Of a stretch of DNA of 64,000 bases, positions 1-10,028 are shown piece after piece. This DNA comes from Ascarosepion bandense. Taxonomy: Eukaryota; Mollusca; Cephalopoda; Sepiida; Sepiidae. The notes beneath the pieces were generated by a model. The model was not told the origin of the DNA. It ran no database searches and saw nothing but the letters and a program-made list of their open reading frames with translations. The stretch lies in contig JBBBDQ010000309.1 in the NCBI GenBank assembly GCA_037127315.1, positions 372,001-436,000 on the forward strand, read 5' to 3'. The translations under genes and the position numbers were made by a program. Position 1 is the stretch's first letter. Each line of letters starts with the position of its first letter.

Positions 1-455
1 GTTCCTATGGTAATTGGAGAAATTTTTAGAGTAAATGGGTCGCATGTCGGATTAGCTAGGTGCATGATAGAAAGTACTGATCAGTCTCTCCCCACTTCCC
101 CTTCGGTCTTGTGCCACAATATCATGTAATAGTATAATGAAACAGTTCTGTTCTTTCTTGCCTTGCAGACAAAACGCTGCGATCGCTTGTTAGGGCCCTC
201 TTTTCTGTGTTACCAGCATTCTTAGTTTGTGAACTTTTTGTTGCTTTGCCTTGCCTATATTGTTTGCTCAATATTATTTATTTATACCCTGTTCTCCTTT
301 TATCTTTTTGTTATTGTTATTGTTTATTGCAAACTTTTGTTTGCTAGTTGCATTTAACCATAGCCAATTAATCTACAAGTAATGGGCCCAGGGCTACACA
401 CCGTTTCAATGAAGACTAATCCAAATATGAACTATGTGAAGTATTTTTAGGATAC
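1..455. other. No gene seen (AT-rich flank)
   Basis: I see no open frame with recognisable protein similarity, no RNA gene and no clear repeat boundary. T-rich runs occur between 230 and 340. The first recognisable sequence begins at 456. Confidence 0.5.
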
Positions 456-579
456 ATGAGAATCCAAAAATTACACGAAACGATCTTGGCACCATTTGAT
501 CGTCCTAATGACGAAGAAAAGAATGCAAGCGCATTTGCATTAATCCAGTTTCTCAATTACCAAAGTATGTGTATTATTA
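456..579 (+). pseudogene. Ty1/copia-type gag fragment, piece 1 of 3
   Basis: About 41 codons ending in ALIQFLNYQSMCIIM read like the start of the UBN2-type Gag region of copia elements. The continuation expected in that family (an ALQTLREHY-type helix) is found 2.7 kb away at 3,262 in the same orientation. LINE family A sequence fills the gap, so the gag was split by that insertion. The ATG at 456 is simply the first one in frame; the true start may lie upstream and be lost. Family assignment is from pattern recognition, not a search. Confidence 0.6.
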
Positions 580-581
580 TG

Positions 582-1290
582 AGTGAAACCTCTGACCTCT
601 CAATTCCTGACTACCTTCCCCTCTTAAGGAAGGATTTTTCTGTATATATGCATGGTCTGGGGGTTTACGTAAGTGAACACCTCCCTCTAGCTAGAGTTCC
701 ATCTCTCGAATCCCCTGACCACCCATACATATGTCTCCGTCTTTCACTTCTCAGCTCGGTTCTTTCTGTATCGTTTCCCTTGCTCTCGGACTACTCCCTG
801 CTTGACATTATCTCTGACAATATAGATAAAGCTACTTCCTCCCACTCATCCGCTAGCATATTTGTGTCGGAGATCTTAATGGCCACCATATCAAGTTAGA
901 AAATTCTGCCACTGATTCTGCTGACATTCATGCCACTTGCGTAAGAAATTTCTCAATTTCTTACGCAAGTGGTGGATTTCCCCACGCGCTTCCCGAGTAC
1001 CCTTTCAGGACACCCGTCTCTAGTAGATCTATGCTTCACCTCTGTCTCTAACTCCTGCCAAGCCTCACAGCATTGCTCTCTCGTGACTCCGTTCATGCTG
1101 TCGTTTCTATAAATATATCTTTCCACTCTCACTCTCCACAGGGGCTTCCTGTCAACAGAATTTCCTACTGTTGCCAAAGAGCAGACTGGTATTTGTTCCG
1201 CGATTTCCTATGCACGTCCCCTGGGAAAAAGTGTTTAGTTTCTCCGTTGAGGAATGCGCCTCTCGGGTATCTTCCTGGATAAAGATTATC
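582..1290 (+). pseudogene. AP-like endonuclease remnant of LINE family A copy 1
   Basis: Residues such as LPLLRKDFSVYMHGLGVYVS and LPLARVPSLESPDH align by eye with the intact endonuclease at 12,936. The GDFNAHH-type motif is decayed (GDLNGHH-like, around 868), and the SDHAVVS-type motif survives as SVHAVVS near 1,085. Frames change several times. A perfect 18-bp inverted arm pair at 932-973 is a local rearrangement that is absent from copy 3. The product cannot be functional. Confidence 0.75.
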
Positions 1291-3040
1291 TTGAATGACG
1301 CTAAGCTGGTGTTCGCTGAAAGAATGAGGCAGCGCATAGCTGCTCGCAAGTTCGGTTCCAAAAACTATTGGCGGCTCTGCAAACGTGTGATGAACAACAT
1401 CAAACCCTCCATCCTTCCCTTAATCAATAAATTTGAGGTCCTCGCGGCATCTGGGAAGAAAGGCCCAGTGCTTTGCTCGCAGATTTTCTTCCAACTCCAC
1501 ATTTGACTCGACTGGAGTATCCGCACCCGACTTCCCCCTTAGAACTGAGGCTCAGCTGAAAGATGTTCACATAACCCCCTCTCTGGTATGTAAGATAATT
1601 TCAAAACTTGACCCCCCCCCCCATAAGGCGAGCGATAGCGACAGAATCCCGGTCATTGTCTTGAAGAAATGTACCCCTGAACTCTACTCTGTCCTCTCTA
1701 AACTCAATAATTACTGCTTCTCTGCTTCCTGTTTTTCTGCCTACTGGAAGTCCTCTCTGTGGTTCCTGTATTTAAGAACTCAGAGGCACCATTGTACCTA
1801 CCCAATTATCTCCCTACCAGCCTCCTACCAATTTTCAGAAATCTGTTCGAGGCTATTATCAATGCTGAAATAGTTCAACATCTTACTGCCCATAAACTAT
1901 TCTCAGACAGACAGTACGGCTTCCGCCTTGCCGGGTCTACTGCCGATATGCTGACGACCATCACTGAGTACATATACCAGGCCCTCGATAAGTGAAGTTC
2001 TAGCTGTTGCCTTGGATATCTCCAAAGCATTTAATAAGGTCTGGCACGCCAGCTTTCTGCGCAAGCTACGGGGTTATAGTATCGCTGGATGATTGATTGG
2101 TTTGATCCAATCTTTCTTATCAAATCACATAGTGAAGGTCGTCTTGAACGGGCATGTCTCCACATCCTACCACACGAACGCTGGTGTTCCCCAGGGCTCT
2201 ATCCTAGACACGACGCTCTTTCTGATCTTCATAAATGATCGCCTTGACGTGACCAACTGACACCGTCATCAGTAAGAAATCTGGCAAAGCAGACAAACAA
2301 CCTCACTGCTGATCTTGAGAAGGACCTCCACTATGTGGTAGACTGGGGTAAAAAATGGCTTGTAAATTTCAATACTTCTAAAATGAAGATGTTATCAGGC
2401 AGTCTTTCCTGCTCCCCATATGCATGGACCAAGCGAGTCTCCCTGAAAGCAATACACTGCACTTCCTCGACCTCACCCTCTCTTTCGACCTAAAGTGGAA
2501 CCATTACATTGAATCAATATCTAAATCAACTGCTAGGTTGGGTCACTGTGTCAAGCCATGAGGTTTTTTTTCCGCCTGAGTCCATCTTGCACATATACAA
2601 ATCAAACATCCGACCGTGCATAGAATACTGTTGTCATATCTGGTCGGGCACCTCTGCTGTTCATCTCAAGGTTCTTGACAGGCTCCAAAAGAGAATCTGT
2701 AATGTGATCGGTCTCGACCTGGCAGCTCAACTCCAGCCACTTTCTCACCGGCGGGATGTGGCTTCCTTCTGTCTCTTCTACAAATATTTTCATGGCTTCT
2801 GCTCCGACGAGCTTAGGTCACTGGTACCACCTCCACAAGAATTTACTCGTGCAACCAGACTGGCAAAAAATTTCACCCTTTTACAGTTAAATGTACCAAA
2901 TTCAGCCGACAATTCTACTCCATCAGCTTCTTTTCTCGCACTTCTCGCCTGTGGAACTCCCTTCTGTATACTTGCTTTCTTGACGGCTACAACCTCCAGA
3001 AGTTTAAATGCAATGTCAATTCCCATCTCTTATCCACTTC
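1291..3040 (+). pseudogene. Reverse transcriptase remnant of LINE family A copy 1
   Basis: Frames at 1,300-1,500 (NDAKLVFAERMRQRIAARKF), 1,500-1,870 and 1,760-1,995 (FSDRQYGFRLAGSTADMLT) carry the RT finger region. Motif A survives as LDISKAFNKVWH near 2,010 and motif B as GVPQGSIL near 2,185. Downstream, 2,540-3,040 holds the conserved C-terminal segment (IYKSNIRPCIEYCCHIWSG, LSHRRDVASFCLFYKYFHGF). Several frameshifts separate these pieces and the YADD box is lost. It pairs with the endonuclease remnant just upstream. Confidence 0.8.
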
Positions 3041-3261
3041 CCTCGTCCTTTTACATCACCCCGTGTATCTTGTTCTTTTCCTTCCTCACTCTACCTTCGC
3101 AACTGACATCTCACCTCTATTGCCATCCTTCTCTTGCCCTTTCACGGACACCTGTAACTGGTTCGTCTTTCTCTTCGCTCTTCTTCTGCTTAAATTTTTA
3201 CTCTCTTATGTAGCCCCCTGCGCATCAGTGGCGATACTTGGGCCTTGCTTGGGGTGAAACG

Positions 3262-3419
3262 ATTGAAAAAAAAAGCACTGCAAACTTTGAGAGAGCACTA
3301 CTTATCAAACGGAAACACGAACATAATTTATTTATATGCTGATTTCACTTCCATACGAAAAGCAAATGGTGAAAGTATTACCGATTATACTATTAGAGCT
3401 GAAAAATACTGTAGCTTTA
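3262..3419 (+). pseudogene. Ty1/copia-type gag fragment, piece 2 of 3
   Basis: The frame reads ALQTLREHYLSNGNTNIIYL followed by SIRKANGESITDY and IRAEK, the typical copia Gag helix region. It begins directly after the A tail of the family A LINE and is cut at 3,419 by a solo LTR. It continues the fragment that ends at 579. Confidence 0.7.
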
Positions 3420-3819
3420 TGTTGTGGTATCTCCCCTTTGTATATGGTAATGGATTCGACTGAGTATACTTAGTTGCTGCCATAGAGTTGAGAGTAGAGA
3501 GTAATCGTACAGATCCGTGCGAGTTATCGGAGAGTACCGGAACTGATACGTAAGTTACCGAAGTTACCCAGAGACTACCTCATCTGAAGTCAGACTAGCG
3601 CTGAAGCTCCACTCAGCTAGAATAATATACACGGATATACTATTTCTAACGACTTCACTTCAAGACTTGTATATATTTATTTCTTACTAATAGTATTCCT
3701 GGATTTGCTAACCTGATTTCAAGTTTGTATATTATGTTCAATATAACCTACTTTTCTATCTCCATATCTGTTTTTGTTGTTCATTATTTTGTGTGGTTCC
3801 TCACCCGAAATCCGCAACA
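3420..3819. mobile_element. Solo LTR, 400 bp, with 5-bp target duplication
   Basis: The segment begins TGTTGTGG and ends CCGCAACA. It is flanked by CTTTA at 3,415-3,419 and CTTTA at 3,820-3,824. On both sides lies copia gag coding sequence, so this is an insertion into that gag. TG/CA ends plus a 5-bp duplication are the hallmarks of an LTR-retroelement solo LTR. No internal region accompanies it. The orientation is not fixed by anything I can see. Confidence 0.75.
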
Positions 3820-3824
3820 CTTTA

Positions 3825-4060
3825 TTCAAAACATCAGAATTTATTAGCGACAGTTGCTATCAGGCATGGTCCGAAATTTAAACCGTTTACAAGTGTTAAT
3901 ATTCTGAAAATGTTTAGTAAATTTGAAGTCGCATTCAGACAAACTAAGAAGACGATTGAGTGAAAATACCGTAATAGTAAAGGCACAAATTAATAATGCC
4001 TCTGCATGATTTGCATGTTGTAAACCAGGGCATAAATCTCTGACTGCCCAAGTAAAATTT
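3825..4060 (+). pseudogene. Ty1/copia-type gag fragment, piece 3 of 3, with zinc-knuckle remnant
   Basis: One frame reads VAIRHGPKFKPFTSVNILKM then FEVAFRQTKKTIE, matching the end of the copia Gag core. Around 4,010-4,050 a decayed CCKPGHKSLTA segment looks like the nucleocapsid zinc knuckle. Stop codons interrupt it. It follows the solo LTR and its duplicated CTTTA. Confidence 0.65.
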
Positions 4061-4254
4061 TAAATTATCCAGTCAATAATTCCCTCTCAAAACGATTTCA
4101 ATCCCCTAAACAAAAATATTATTTGCCAGATGTAAAACAGTCTGTTGTTTGATGCTTACATTCCTTTTAAAGTTGTGCAACATTAAAGAACTTGTAGTAA
4201 ATAAGAAATTAATTAAAATCAACTCTCTTCTTTACTTTTACAAAAATTCACAAC

Positions 4255-4849
4255 AATGTGTGAAATCCTGGTTTTCCCAAATAGAAAAAGGATTGACCAT
4301 CTGCTTAATGAAAAAGTCGAAAGCAGATTTCGCAAGTAGGTGGTTTTTGACCAATTGGAGCGACTTGTAAGATTTGGAAGGACTTGGCGATCCAGTGTAA
4401 AATTCAAAAAGGACTATATAAATAACTTCGGCGTCAGTCAAGAGTCAGAAAGATGGGAGCAGCGAGAGACACTACTAAAATGTAACGAGAGAGGCTTCAG
4501 GTCAACTCATTCGGACATTGTCCTCTTTCTCTTTCTCCTTATCTATTTCAACAATTACTACTAGAACATCTTGTACGAACTCTTGACACCTTAACTTTCT
4601 CAGTGAACATTATTTTCTACGAATTCTTGTTATTCCTTCTTTAATAAATTTCTATTTTAAAATGCAAAATGTATTCTTTATTCTTACTCTATTCTACACT
4701 AATCCACACATTCCAACTGACTACTAACCTTCTGATGATGAAAAACTTTCTGATGATAATTCAGCATTAAACTTGTAAGTTGTAGGGATTCGGTTAAGTC
4801 TGACACAAGGCCAAACCAAGAAAAATTAACCAGCACCCTACGCTTCAAA
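4255..4849 (+). mobile_element. Solo LTR (same family as 62,931-63,461)
   Basis: From about 4,480 to 4,849 the sequence is clearly related to the LTR inserted at 62,931-63,461. Shared landmarks are CTTTCTCTTTCTCCTTATCT near 4,530, an AATAAA at 4,643 and the end near CCCTACG. A TATA-like box lies at 4,414-4,424 with GTCAGTCA about 20 bases downstream, as in the other copy. The left boundary near 4,255 is approximate. No internal coding region is attached. Confidence 0.6.
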
Positions 4850-5135
4850 CTAAGTGTAATATTCTTATAAATGCATAGTCCTTCTATTGCCTTAATTTTG
4901 GCATTCATATAGATATGTGTATGCGCATGCGTATGTATGCGTGTTTATGTGTGTATGTGTGTATGTAACATTCTGACATAACTAATTGCAAATATAAAAT
5001 AAATAAAAGAAATGACAAGAAGAAATAACACCAACAACATGAATTTAATTTAGTTAATGATAGAAAATTTACTTCGCGTTATCCACAGTTTTTCTTAACA
5101 CAGACAGATTTTCGGATATTTTAGAGCGTTCTTTA

Positions 5136-5138
<3 letters not shown>

Positions 5139-5188
<50 letters not shown>

Positions 5189-5215
5189 ACAATATATATA
5201 TATATATATATATAT
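5139..5215. repeat. (CA)n then (TA)n microsatellite
   Basis: CA dinucleotides run from 5,139 to about 5,172, passing into TA repeats interrupted once near 5,188. It borders a palindromic element on its right. Confidence 0.95.
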
Positions 5216-5220
5216 ACATT

Positions 5221-5487
5221 GTTATATATAAGAGACAATGACTCTGTTTAATCATGAGCCGTTCTAAACGTCGTATTTTGGTTTTAATTTCAGTTGAAAA
5301 TAAAGACAAAAATTCTCCAACATTTTGATAATTTTTTATTAAGTTCTTTCTAAGCTTTCGGCTCGTATGAGCTTAGAAGCAACAAAATACGACGTTTAGA
5401 ACGGCTCATGATTAAACATAATAGACATTCATTGTCTCTTATATTTAACAGTATATGTTTAGAAAATTATTTGCTGCCTCGATACAC

Positions 5488-5493
<6 letters not shown>
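5221..5493. repeat. Palindromic repeat family P1, medium copy
   Basis: Arms starting at AAGAGACAATG (about 5,230) and running through TCATGAGCCGTTCTAAACG are repeated inverted at 5,385-5,440. The right side continues as TATGTTTAGAAAATTAT and CTGCCTCGATACACTATATA, sequence shared with copies at 31,759 and 56,742. Microsatellites flank both sides. A non-autonomous inverted-repeat element is the simplest reading; no protein is encoded. Confidence 0.8.

Positions 5494-5558
<65 letters not shown>
5494..5558. repeat. (TG)n microsatellite
   Basis: About 32 uninterrupted TG units directly after the palindromic element. Confidence 0.95.
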
Positions 5559-5559
5559 C

Positions 5560-5810
5560 ACTTTATGCCCAGGGCTGCTCGTCTAATGTGACTCTCGTTC
5601 TCGTCGACGGTCGTGACGATCCCAGTTGTGACACTGCCACCCGGCTGGCCGGTTGATTCGGTTGCTGTTGCTGGAGTGACGATCTCGTCCGATGATGTCG
5701 TCACAAAAGCTGGTTTACAAGACGTCTCTTGCAACAATGCACCACTGTTCCACGTTGTTAATTGATCCCAGAGGTCGCGTCATGCAATTTTAGTAGTCAT
5801 CTTTTAGAGC
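5560..5810 (-). pseudogene. LTR-retroelement gag 5' end, remnant
   Basis: On the minus strand a frame begins with an ATG near 5,807, meets one stop, then stays open to the microsatellite (TSCKPAFVTTSSDEIV, TATESTGQPGGSVTTG). Its position just downstream of an LTR-like promoter region suggests a Gag N-terminus. I do not recognise the exact family, and a spurious open frame remains possible. Confidence 0.35.
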
Positions 5811-5814
5811 CAGT

Positions 5815-6540
5815 CCGGACACTGGTGCACACTTGAGGTTAAAAAAAAAAATACGGCACCAAAACAAAATTAATAAAATAATTGAACAAGGTCGAACACG
5901 CCTGGAGAGTTACGAAGAATATCTTTACATAAAAAAAAACAAAAAACAATGTTTCTTTTTTTTCCTTCACAGGAGCAGATAACACAGTTATCGGAATGTT
6001 GGATTACAACAGAGAGAGGGAGAGAGAGTTAAAAAATCTCAGAGCTTTCAATTCTTAAATAGAAATATCTTTTCTAAATTTCGTTAAAGTAGACAGAGCT
6101 CTTCAAATTTTCGCTAAAATCTTTTCTGTATTCTCTAAAATTGGAGCTGTCCGTTTTCTAGGTGACGTTAAAAAAATAATAAAGTTCTTTCGGATTCTTG
6201 TCGGAATTTAACGGGATTTGCCGAATCAGAGGCGTTCAATGGCGGCCAATGTGGCGGTGATGGCGGCGGTGGTGTGGGGTTGGCTTCCCTGTCGTCTGGA
6301 GGCTTGCTCCCAGCTAACTGTACTTTTCTCGTCGAGTCTCTATTTTATAACCCTCTTCAATCCTCTCAGGAGATTTAGCCGACTTGAAGCCTTCGGCTAT
6401 TGAAATCATTTTCCGCCCACTCAATCTGCGGAAGGGGTTAGCTCGGCGAATGAGATATCGCCAGCTCACATTATATTCAAATATTTTTAATTTCCCACAG
6501 GCTTCTGTTCCCAGAAAATGTCTGTTGAGGGACTTTAACC
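5815..6540 (-). other. Possible LTR or promoter region; otherwise no gene seen
   Basis: On the minus strand a TATA box (TTATAAAATA at 6,341-6,350) sits in a GC-richer stretch than its surroundings, upstream of the possible gag start. That layout fits an LTR, but I cannot define TG/CA ends or a target duplication. Confidence 0.3.
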
Positions 6541-6917
6541 CCGCCTGACCCCATCAAATAATCCTGAGATTTTATAATGGCTACTAAAATTTTAGCTTTA
6601 CCAAAAAATATCCGCTTCGAACATGAAAGAAAAAAAGTATATTTTTGCTTTTCTTTCCCAAAAATAGTTAATTTTTTTATTTCCCGGATTTTAGAAGTTC
6701 ATGATAGTATTAAAATAGCTAATTTTTCTATTACCCATATTTTACAATTTTTTGATAGTATTAAAATAGTTTTTTACATAAGCTCACATCGCGTATTACA
6801 ATAAAGCATAACTAATAATATTACTAATATCAATTTCTCTCTCTCTCCGCTGTATTAAACCAAACAAGGGGAAGTATCCCCGAAGGAGAAAGGAAAGTAT
6901 CTCCGCGAGAGATAGTG

Positions 6918-6962
<45 letters not shown>
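6541..6962. other. AT-rich spacer ending in a (TA)n microsatellite
   Basis: No gene is seen. A short tandem similarity (TTTTATTTCCCGGATTTTA versus TTCTATTACCCATATTTTAC) occurs near 6,675-6,750. TA repeats fill 6,919-6,962. Confidence 0.6.
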
Positions 6963-6965
<3 letters not shown>

Positions 6966-7124
6966 TTTGTGATAGTATTTAGCACCAAGGTTGTTATCTT
7001 TCAGTGATTATTAATGATAAAATGTATTTTGGCAAGCAGCTTTTTTTTTATCTTAAAATGTTCGATATCGTGGTGTAGATAGAGCGTTGATAGGTACAAA
7101 CAGTTTATCTCTTTAATAGACCAG

Positions 7125-7192
7125 ATTCATGTCACCTTCAAAGTTTCGTGTGAACACTGGTATGACGCCCTCACTCGTCAGTGTTGTTAAGT
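7125..7192 (-). ncRNA. Hammerhead-like motif downstream of a Penelope-like fragment
   Basis: The minus strand reads CTGACGA (fits CUGANGA), a GUG/CAC-closed segment of about 24 bases, then GAAAC. This resembles the hammerhead core reported in Penelope-like elements and lies downstream of the Penelope-like GIY-YIG fragment on the same strand. I could not find a consensus cleavage site with pairing stems I and III, so it may be decayed or a chance match. Confidence 0.35.
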
Positions 7193-7789
7193 TACGGTTT
7201 TTTCTTGTTTATATATGACATATATGGTGTATGGTGTGAATAGTCTTGTAATTGGTTAGTTATTCTTTTTCTTCTAGTTTGTGATTGGTTAATTTTCTTT
7301 CTTTATTGTGTAGTTTGATTTATTTTTATTTTTATTTTTGAGTTTATGCGTGCATGGGTGTTTTTTTTAGTTGAGATGGGTTCTTTTGTTTTGTTGACCT
7401 CGGTTTGCCCTTTTTTTAGTGTGATAGTTTTGCCGCGTTTATTTATTAATTTTACATTGTTAGGTTAACGCATACAAACATATGTTTTACGTGTGTTTGT
7501 TTTTATTTTTACTTTTACTTTTTTTATTTATTTTTATTTTTCGCTTAGTGGTTGTTCATTATATTTTTGTCCTGACTAGGTGCTTGCATGTAATTTTATT
7601 TCTCGTATTTATATTATTTGTATGTTTTGTTTATAATTATTTTTTCTATTTTTAACTTTTATTCTTTTTATTATTTTATTTATATTGTCTATATGTCGTT
7701 ATTTCTTGTTTGTGTAGCAAAGTAGATATTTATTCGCATGCCTGCATTTTCCCATTATCATGTTTTTTTTTGGGGGGGGGTGTTTGTTT

Positions 7790-8236
7790 GCTTGCTTAAA
7801 TTTTACATTGGCTTCTAAAACTAATTATTGCTAGTTTTTCTTCTAGACATAATTTACAACTGTTACTGTTACTGCTGTATGGCGGTGCTCTTTTTACTAT
7901 TTCCTATTTAATTTTAGTGGTAATGTTTTCTTTCTGGTATCATATGCACTTTGATAACGTTGTGTCGTTTGCGTATTTTTCTGTTATTATTAAATCTGTT
8001 TTGTGATTATTAAATCGTTCTTTAAACGAAGTTTCTGTTGCTCCTGTGTAAATATTTTCGTCTGTATTGATGTTATTTGTTACGGTTGCTTTGTATACTA
8101 TGTTGTTAGTAAAACATTTATTATTAAGGGAGCAGTTGTCTTTCTTTCGGCAGTTACATTTGTTCGTATTGTCTTGTTTATTTGTGTTGCAACTTAAATA
8201 GAATTTGTTACCCCACTCGCCATATTCACCATACAT
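7790..8236 (-). pseudogene. Penelope-like element, GIY-YIG endonuclease C-terminus
   Basis: The frame contains a Cys-rich segment (CNCRKKDNCSLNNKC), then IVYKATVTN, IYTGATETSFKERFNNHK, and after a frame change APPYSSNSNSCKLCLEEKLA. Cys-rich motif, GIY-YIG-type core with conserved Arg, and a CxLCLEEK tail is the order seen in the C-terminal endonuclease of Penelope-like retroelements, which cuts DNA for target-primed reverse transcription. The expected YIG-like step is YTG here. The RT part is not attached; a separate Penelope-like RT scrap lies at 10,210. Confidence 0.7.
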
Positions 8237-8468
8237 TTCTCCTTCGGATTTTCAATGGTAAAAATTTTAATCATTTGGATGTCATTAAAAACACCTTACT
8301 GATTTTTTGCCGAGAAACAACCGAAATTCAAAGAATTCGAAATCATTAGGTTGAAGGAAAAAAATGAATAAAAGTTACCCAACAAAATGACCCATATTTA
8401 GATTAATACGTTAATCTTGTTTTGTGTTTTATTGTGCCTTAAAAATCGACTAGAACTTTCCAGTCAAC

Positions 8469-8472
<4 letters not shown>

Positions 8473-8531
<59 letters not shown>
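8473..8531. repeat. (TA)n microsatellite
   Basis: About 29 TA units immediately left of a palindromic element. Confidence 0.95.
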
Positions 8532-8537
<6 letters not shown>

Positions 8538-8655
8538 AAATTCCGAATATTACATACGTTGTATAGCTATATAATTTTTGTTTTTGTTGCTGAAGAAGCG
8601 AGATTTTTATCACTGAAATAGCTATATCACGTATGTAGAATTCGGAATTTTATTT
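8532..8655. repeat. Palindromic element P2
   Basis: Arms of about 38 bp (AAATAAAATTCCGAAT...ATAGCTAT at 8,532-8,570 and its inverted counterpart at 8,618-8,655) surround a 47-bp centre holding CTGAAGAAGCGAG and CACTGAAATAGC. The arms carry a few mismatches. TA repeats lie on the left. Confidence 0.7.
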
Positions 8656-8829
8656 GACATAATATACATATTTGGCTCTGTAAATAGTCAATATTATTTA
8701 CATCGAGCTCCCCACTTGGATCATTTTTAATATTAATAAAATTAATATTAATATGATTTGGTTATGGGGATTTTACCTACATGCTATTTCTTTATTAAAT
8801 TTAATATATATATATATATATATATATAT

Positions 8830-8940
8830 GCTGACATCATATCGGTTGAATTTCGATCATGGCCAGAAGCAAGTGGATGTGTCTAGCCACACTGATGAGC
8901 TGTGATACAGCGAAACAGGCTTGTATGTGGATGACTGATA
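8830..8940 (+). mobile_element. Hammerhead-bearing SINE-like repeat, copy 1 (5'-truncated)
   Basis: This 111-bp unit is bounded on both sides by TA microsatellite. It shares, with a copy inverted at 57,293-57,422, a block resembling a tRNA T-arm (TTTCGATC), the spacer AGAAGCAAG, and a downstream ribozyme. The 57-kb copy extends further upstream and shows a D-arm-like segment; here that part is missing. A small Pol III-type retroposon carrying a hammerhead is the inferred identity. Confidence 0.6.
8881..8935 (+). ncRNA. Type I hammerhead ribozyme
   Basis: All core elements are present. Stem I inner helix is CCACA (8,887-8,891) with UGUGG (8,926-8,930). Outer stem I is GUC (8,881-8,883) with GAC (8,933-8,935) across a UAG/AU internal loop. 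CUGAUGA is at 8,892-8,898. Stem II is GCUG/CAGC around UGAUA (8,899-8,911). GAA is at 8,912-8,914. Stem III is ACA/UGU around GGCU (8,915-8,924). A at 8,925 is the permitted cleavage-site nucleotide, with cleavage predicted between 8,925 and 8,926. The internal loop in stem I and short stem III are typical of natural type I hammerheads in animal repeats. Structure is read from sequence; activity is not shown. Confidence 0.85.
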
Positions 8941-9153
8941 TATATATATATATATAAAATAAAATAAATTTTCAATATTATATTGAATTTATATATATGA
9001 AATAAAATAAATTTTCAATATTTCTTTCATATTAGCTCTGTAATTTTAATTACATTGAGCTCGCCTGTATCATTTTTTAATATTAAAATTTAATATTAAT
9101 TAGTTTCAGGTTTTTGGGATTTACCTTCCTACTTTTCCGTTTGGATTAAAGTA

Positions 9154-9158
<5 letters not shown>

Positions 9159-9202
<44 letters not shown>

Positions 9203-9226
9203 TTTATGTGGATGACTAATAGACTA

Positions 9227-9257
<31 letters not shown>

Positions 9258-9352
9258 AAGCTGTGAATATTTATTATAAATTATATTTTAGAACATCTAC
9301 ATAATTTTTTTCTATATAAAAAAAATGTACATGTTCTATAATATAATTTTTA

Positions 9353-9398
<46 letters not shown>
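9159..9398. repeat. TA/GA microsatellites with a short palindrome P3
   Basis: TA repeats at about 9,159-9,200, 9,223-9,240 and 9,353-9,398, and GA repeats at 9,240-9,257. Between them 9,278-9,296 and 9,331-9,349 form 19-bp inverted arms with one mismatch. Confidence 0.8.
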
Positions 9399-9399
<1 letters not shown>

Positions 9400-9406
<7 letters not shown>

Positions 9407-10028
9407 CGGTTTTATTATTGAATAAACTTTCATAGTGAAATTTGTATGTAAAAACTTTTCGAATAAATTAATTAAAGTCAATTAATTAGTAAATTCATTT
9501 TAATATGCTTAACCTCAATTATTGCTATCGCTAAAAATTCTATTAATCTGCAAACGATTTTGTTTCGACTTCGTGCTGGATTTGCCCCTTTATGAGCAAC
9601 TATTTAAGGAGCACGAGACTTAAATTTGTATTTTCCTTTTAAGAAAAAGTCCATTATGTCTGAGATATAACGAGAGAAATTTTTATACATTATTTTCTTG
9701 TTTATTTTACAAACCCATCGAGAACCTGAAAAAAGAAGGTATTTTAAAGCAGTTTTTGAAAAAGCAAACGCGATTCAGACACAGTTATATTTTTCCATCC
9801 AACAGAATGACAGAACGAGTCAAATTTATGAGATAATTCTGGTACCATACGTGCCAAATATATTTTTTTAAATTTGGAATGTATGTATAAACCCTATTAA
9901 TTCTGATTTTGTGTATGTGCTGAAATTTCCGTGGGGATTCGAATCAATTCCATTTATTTCAAAAGAAACTTCTTAAGCAATTATTCCCTCTAAACTATTG
10001 TTCCATCTTTGCTAATATTATCAAAACT
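9400..10028. other. No gene seen
   Basis: AT-rich spacer. I see no coding similarity, RNA gene or repeat boundary here. Confidence 0.5.

Larger units (their letters stand above)
580..3274 (+). mobile_element. LINE family A, copy 1 (5'-truncated, heavily mutated)
   Basis: A non-LTR retrotransposon of the Jockey/CR1 type. It starts inside the endonuclease domain, runs through a frameshifted reverse transcriptase and ends with a terminus shared with three other copies here: a block reading TGTAGCCCCCTGCGCATCAG, then CTTGCTTGGGGTGAAACGAT and a short A tail near 3,266-3,274. It lies within a copia gag frame whose two halves flank it. I cannot see a clean target-site duplication. Many frameshifts and stops make it old compared with the family B blocks further right. 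Confidence 0.85.
8660..9158. repeat. Direct repeat pair (8,660-8,806 and 9,010-9,158)
   Basis: Both units run from GCTCTGTAA through a TTACATcGAGCTC-type block, an ATCATTTTTAATATTAA-type block and a GGGaTTTTACCT-type block, then into a TTTAA plus (TA)n tail. The second unit is diverged. The hammerhead-bearing repeat lies between them. This looks like a dispersed element with a TA-repeat tail rather than a gene. Confidence 0.6.

Noticed and set aside
5139..5558. CRISPR-like spacing of repeats
   Set aside because: The repeats are microsatellites and inverted arms; the genome is eukaryotic.
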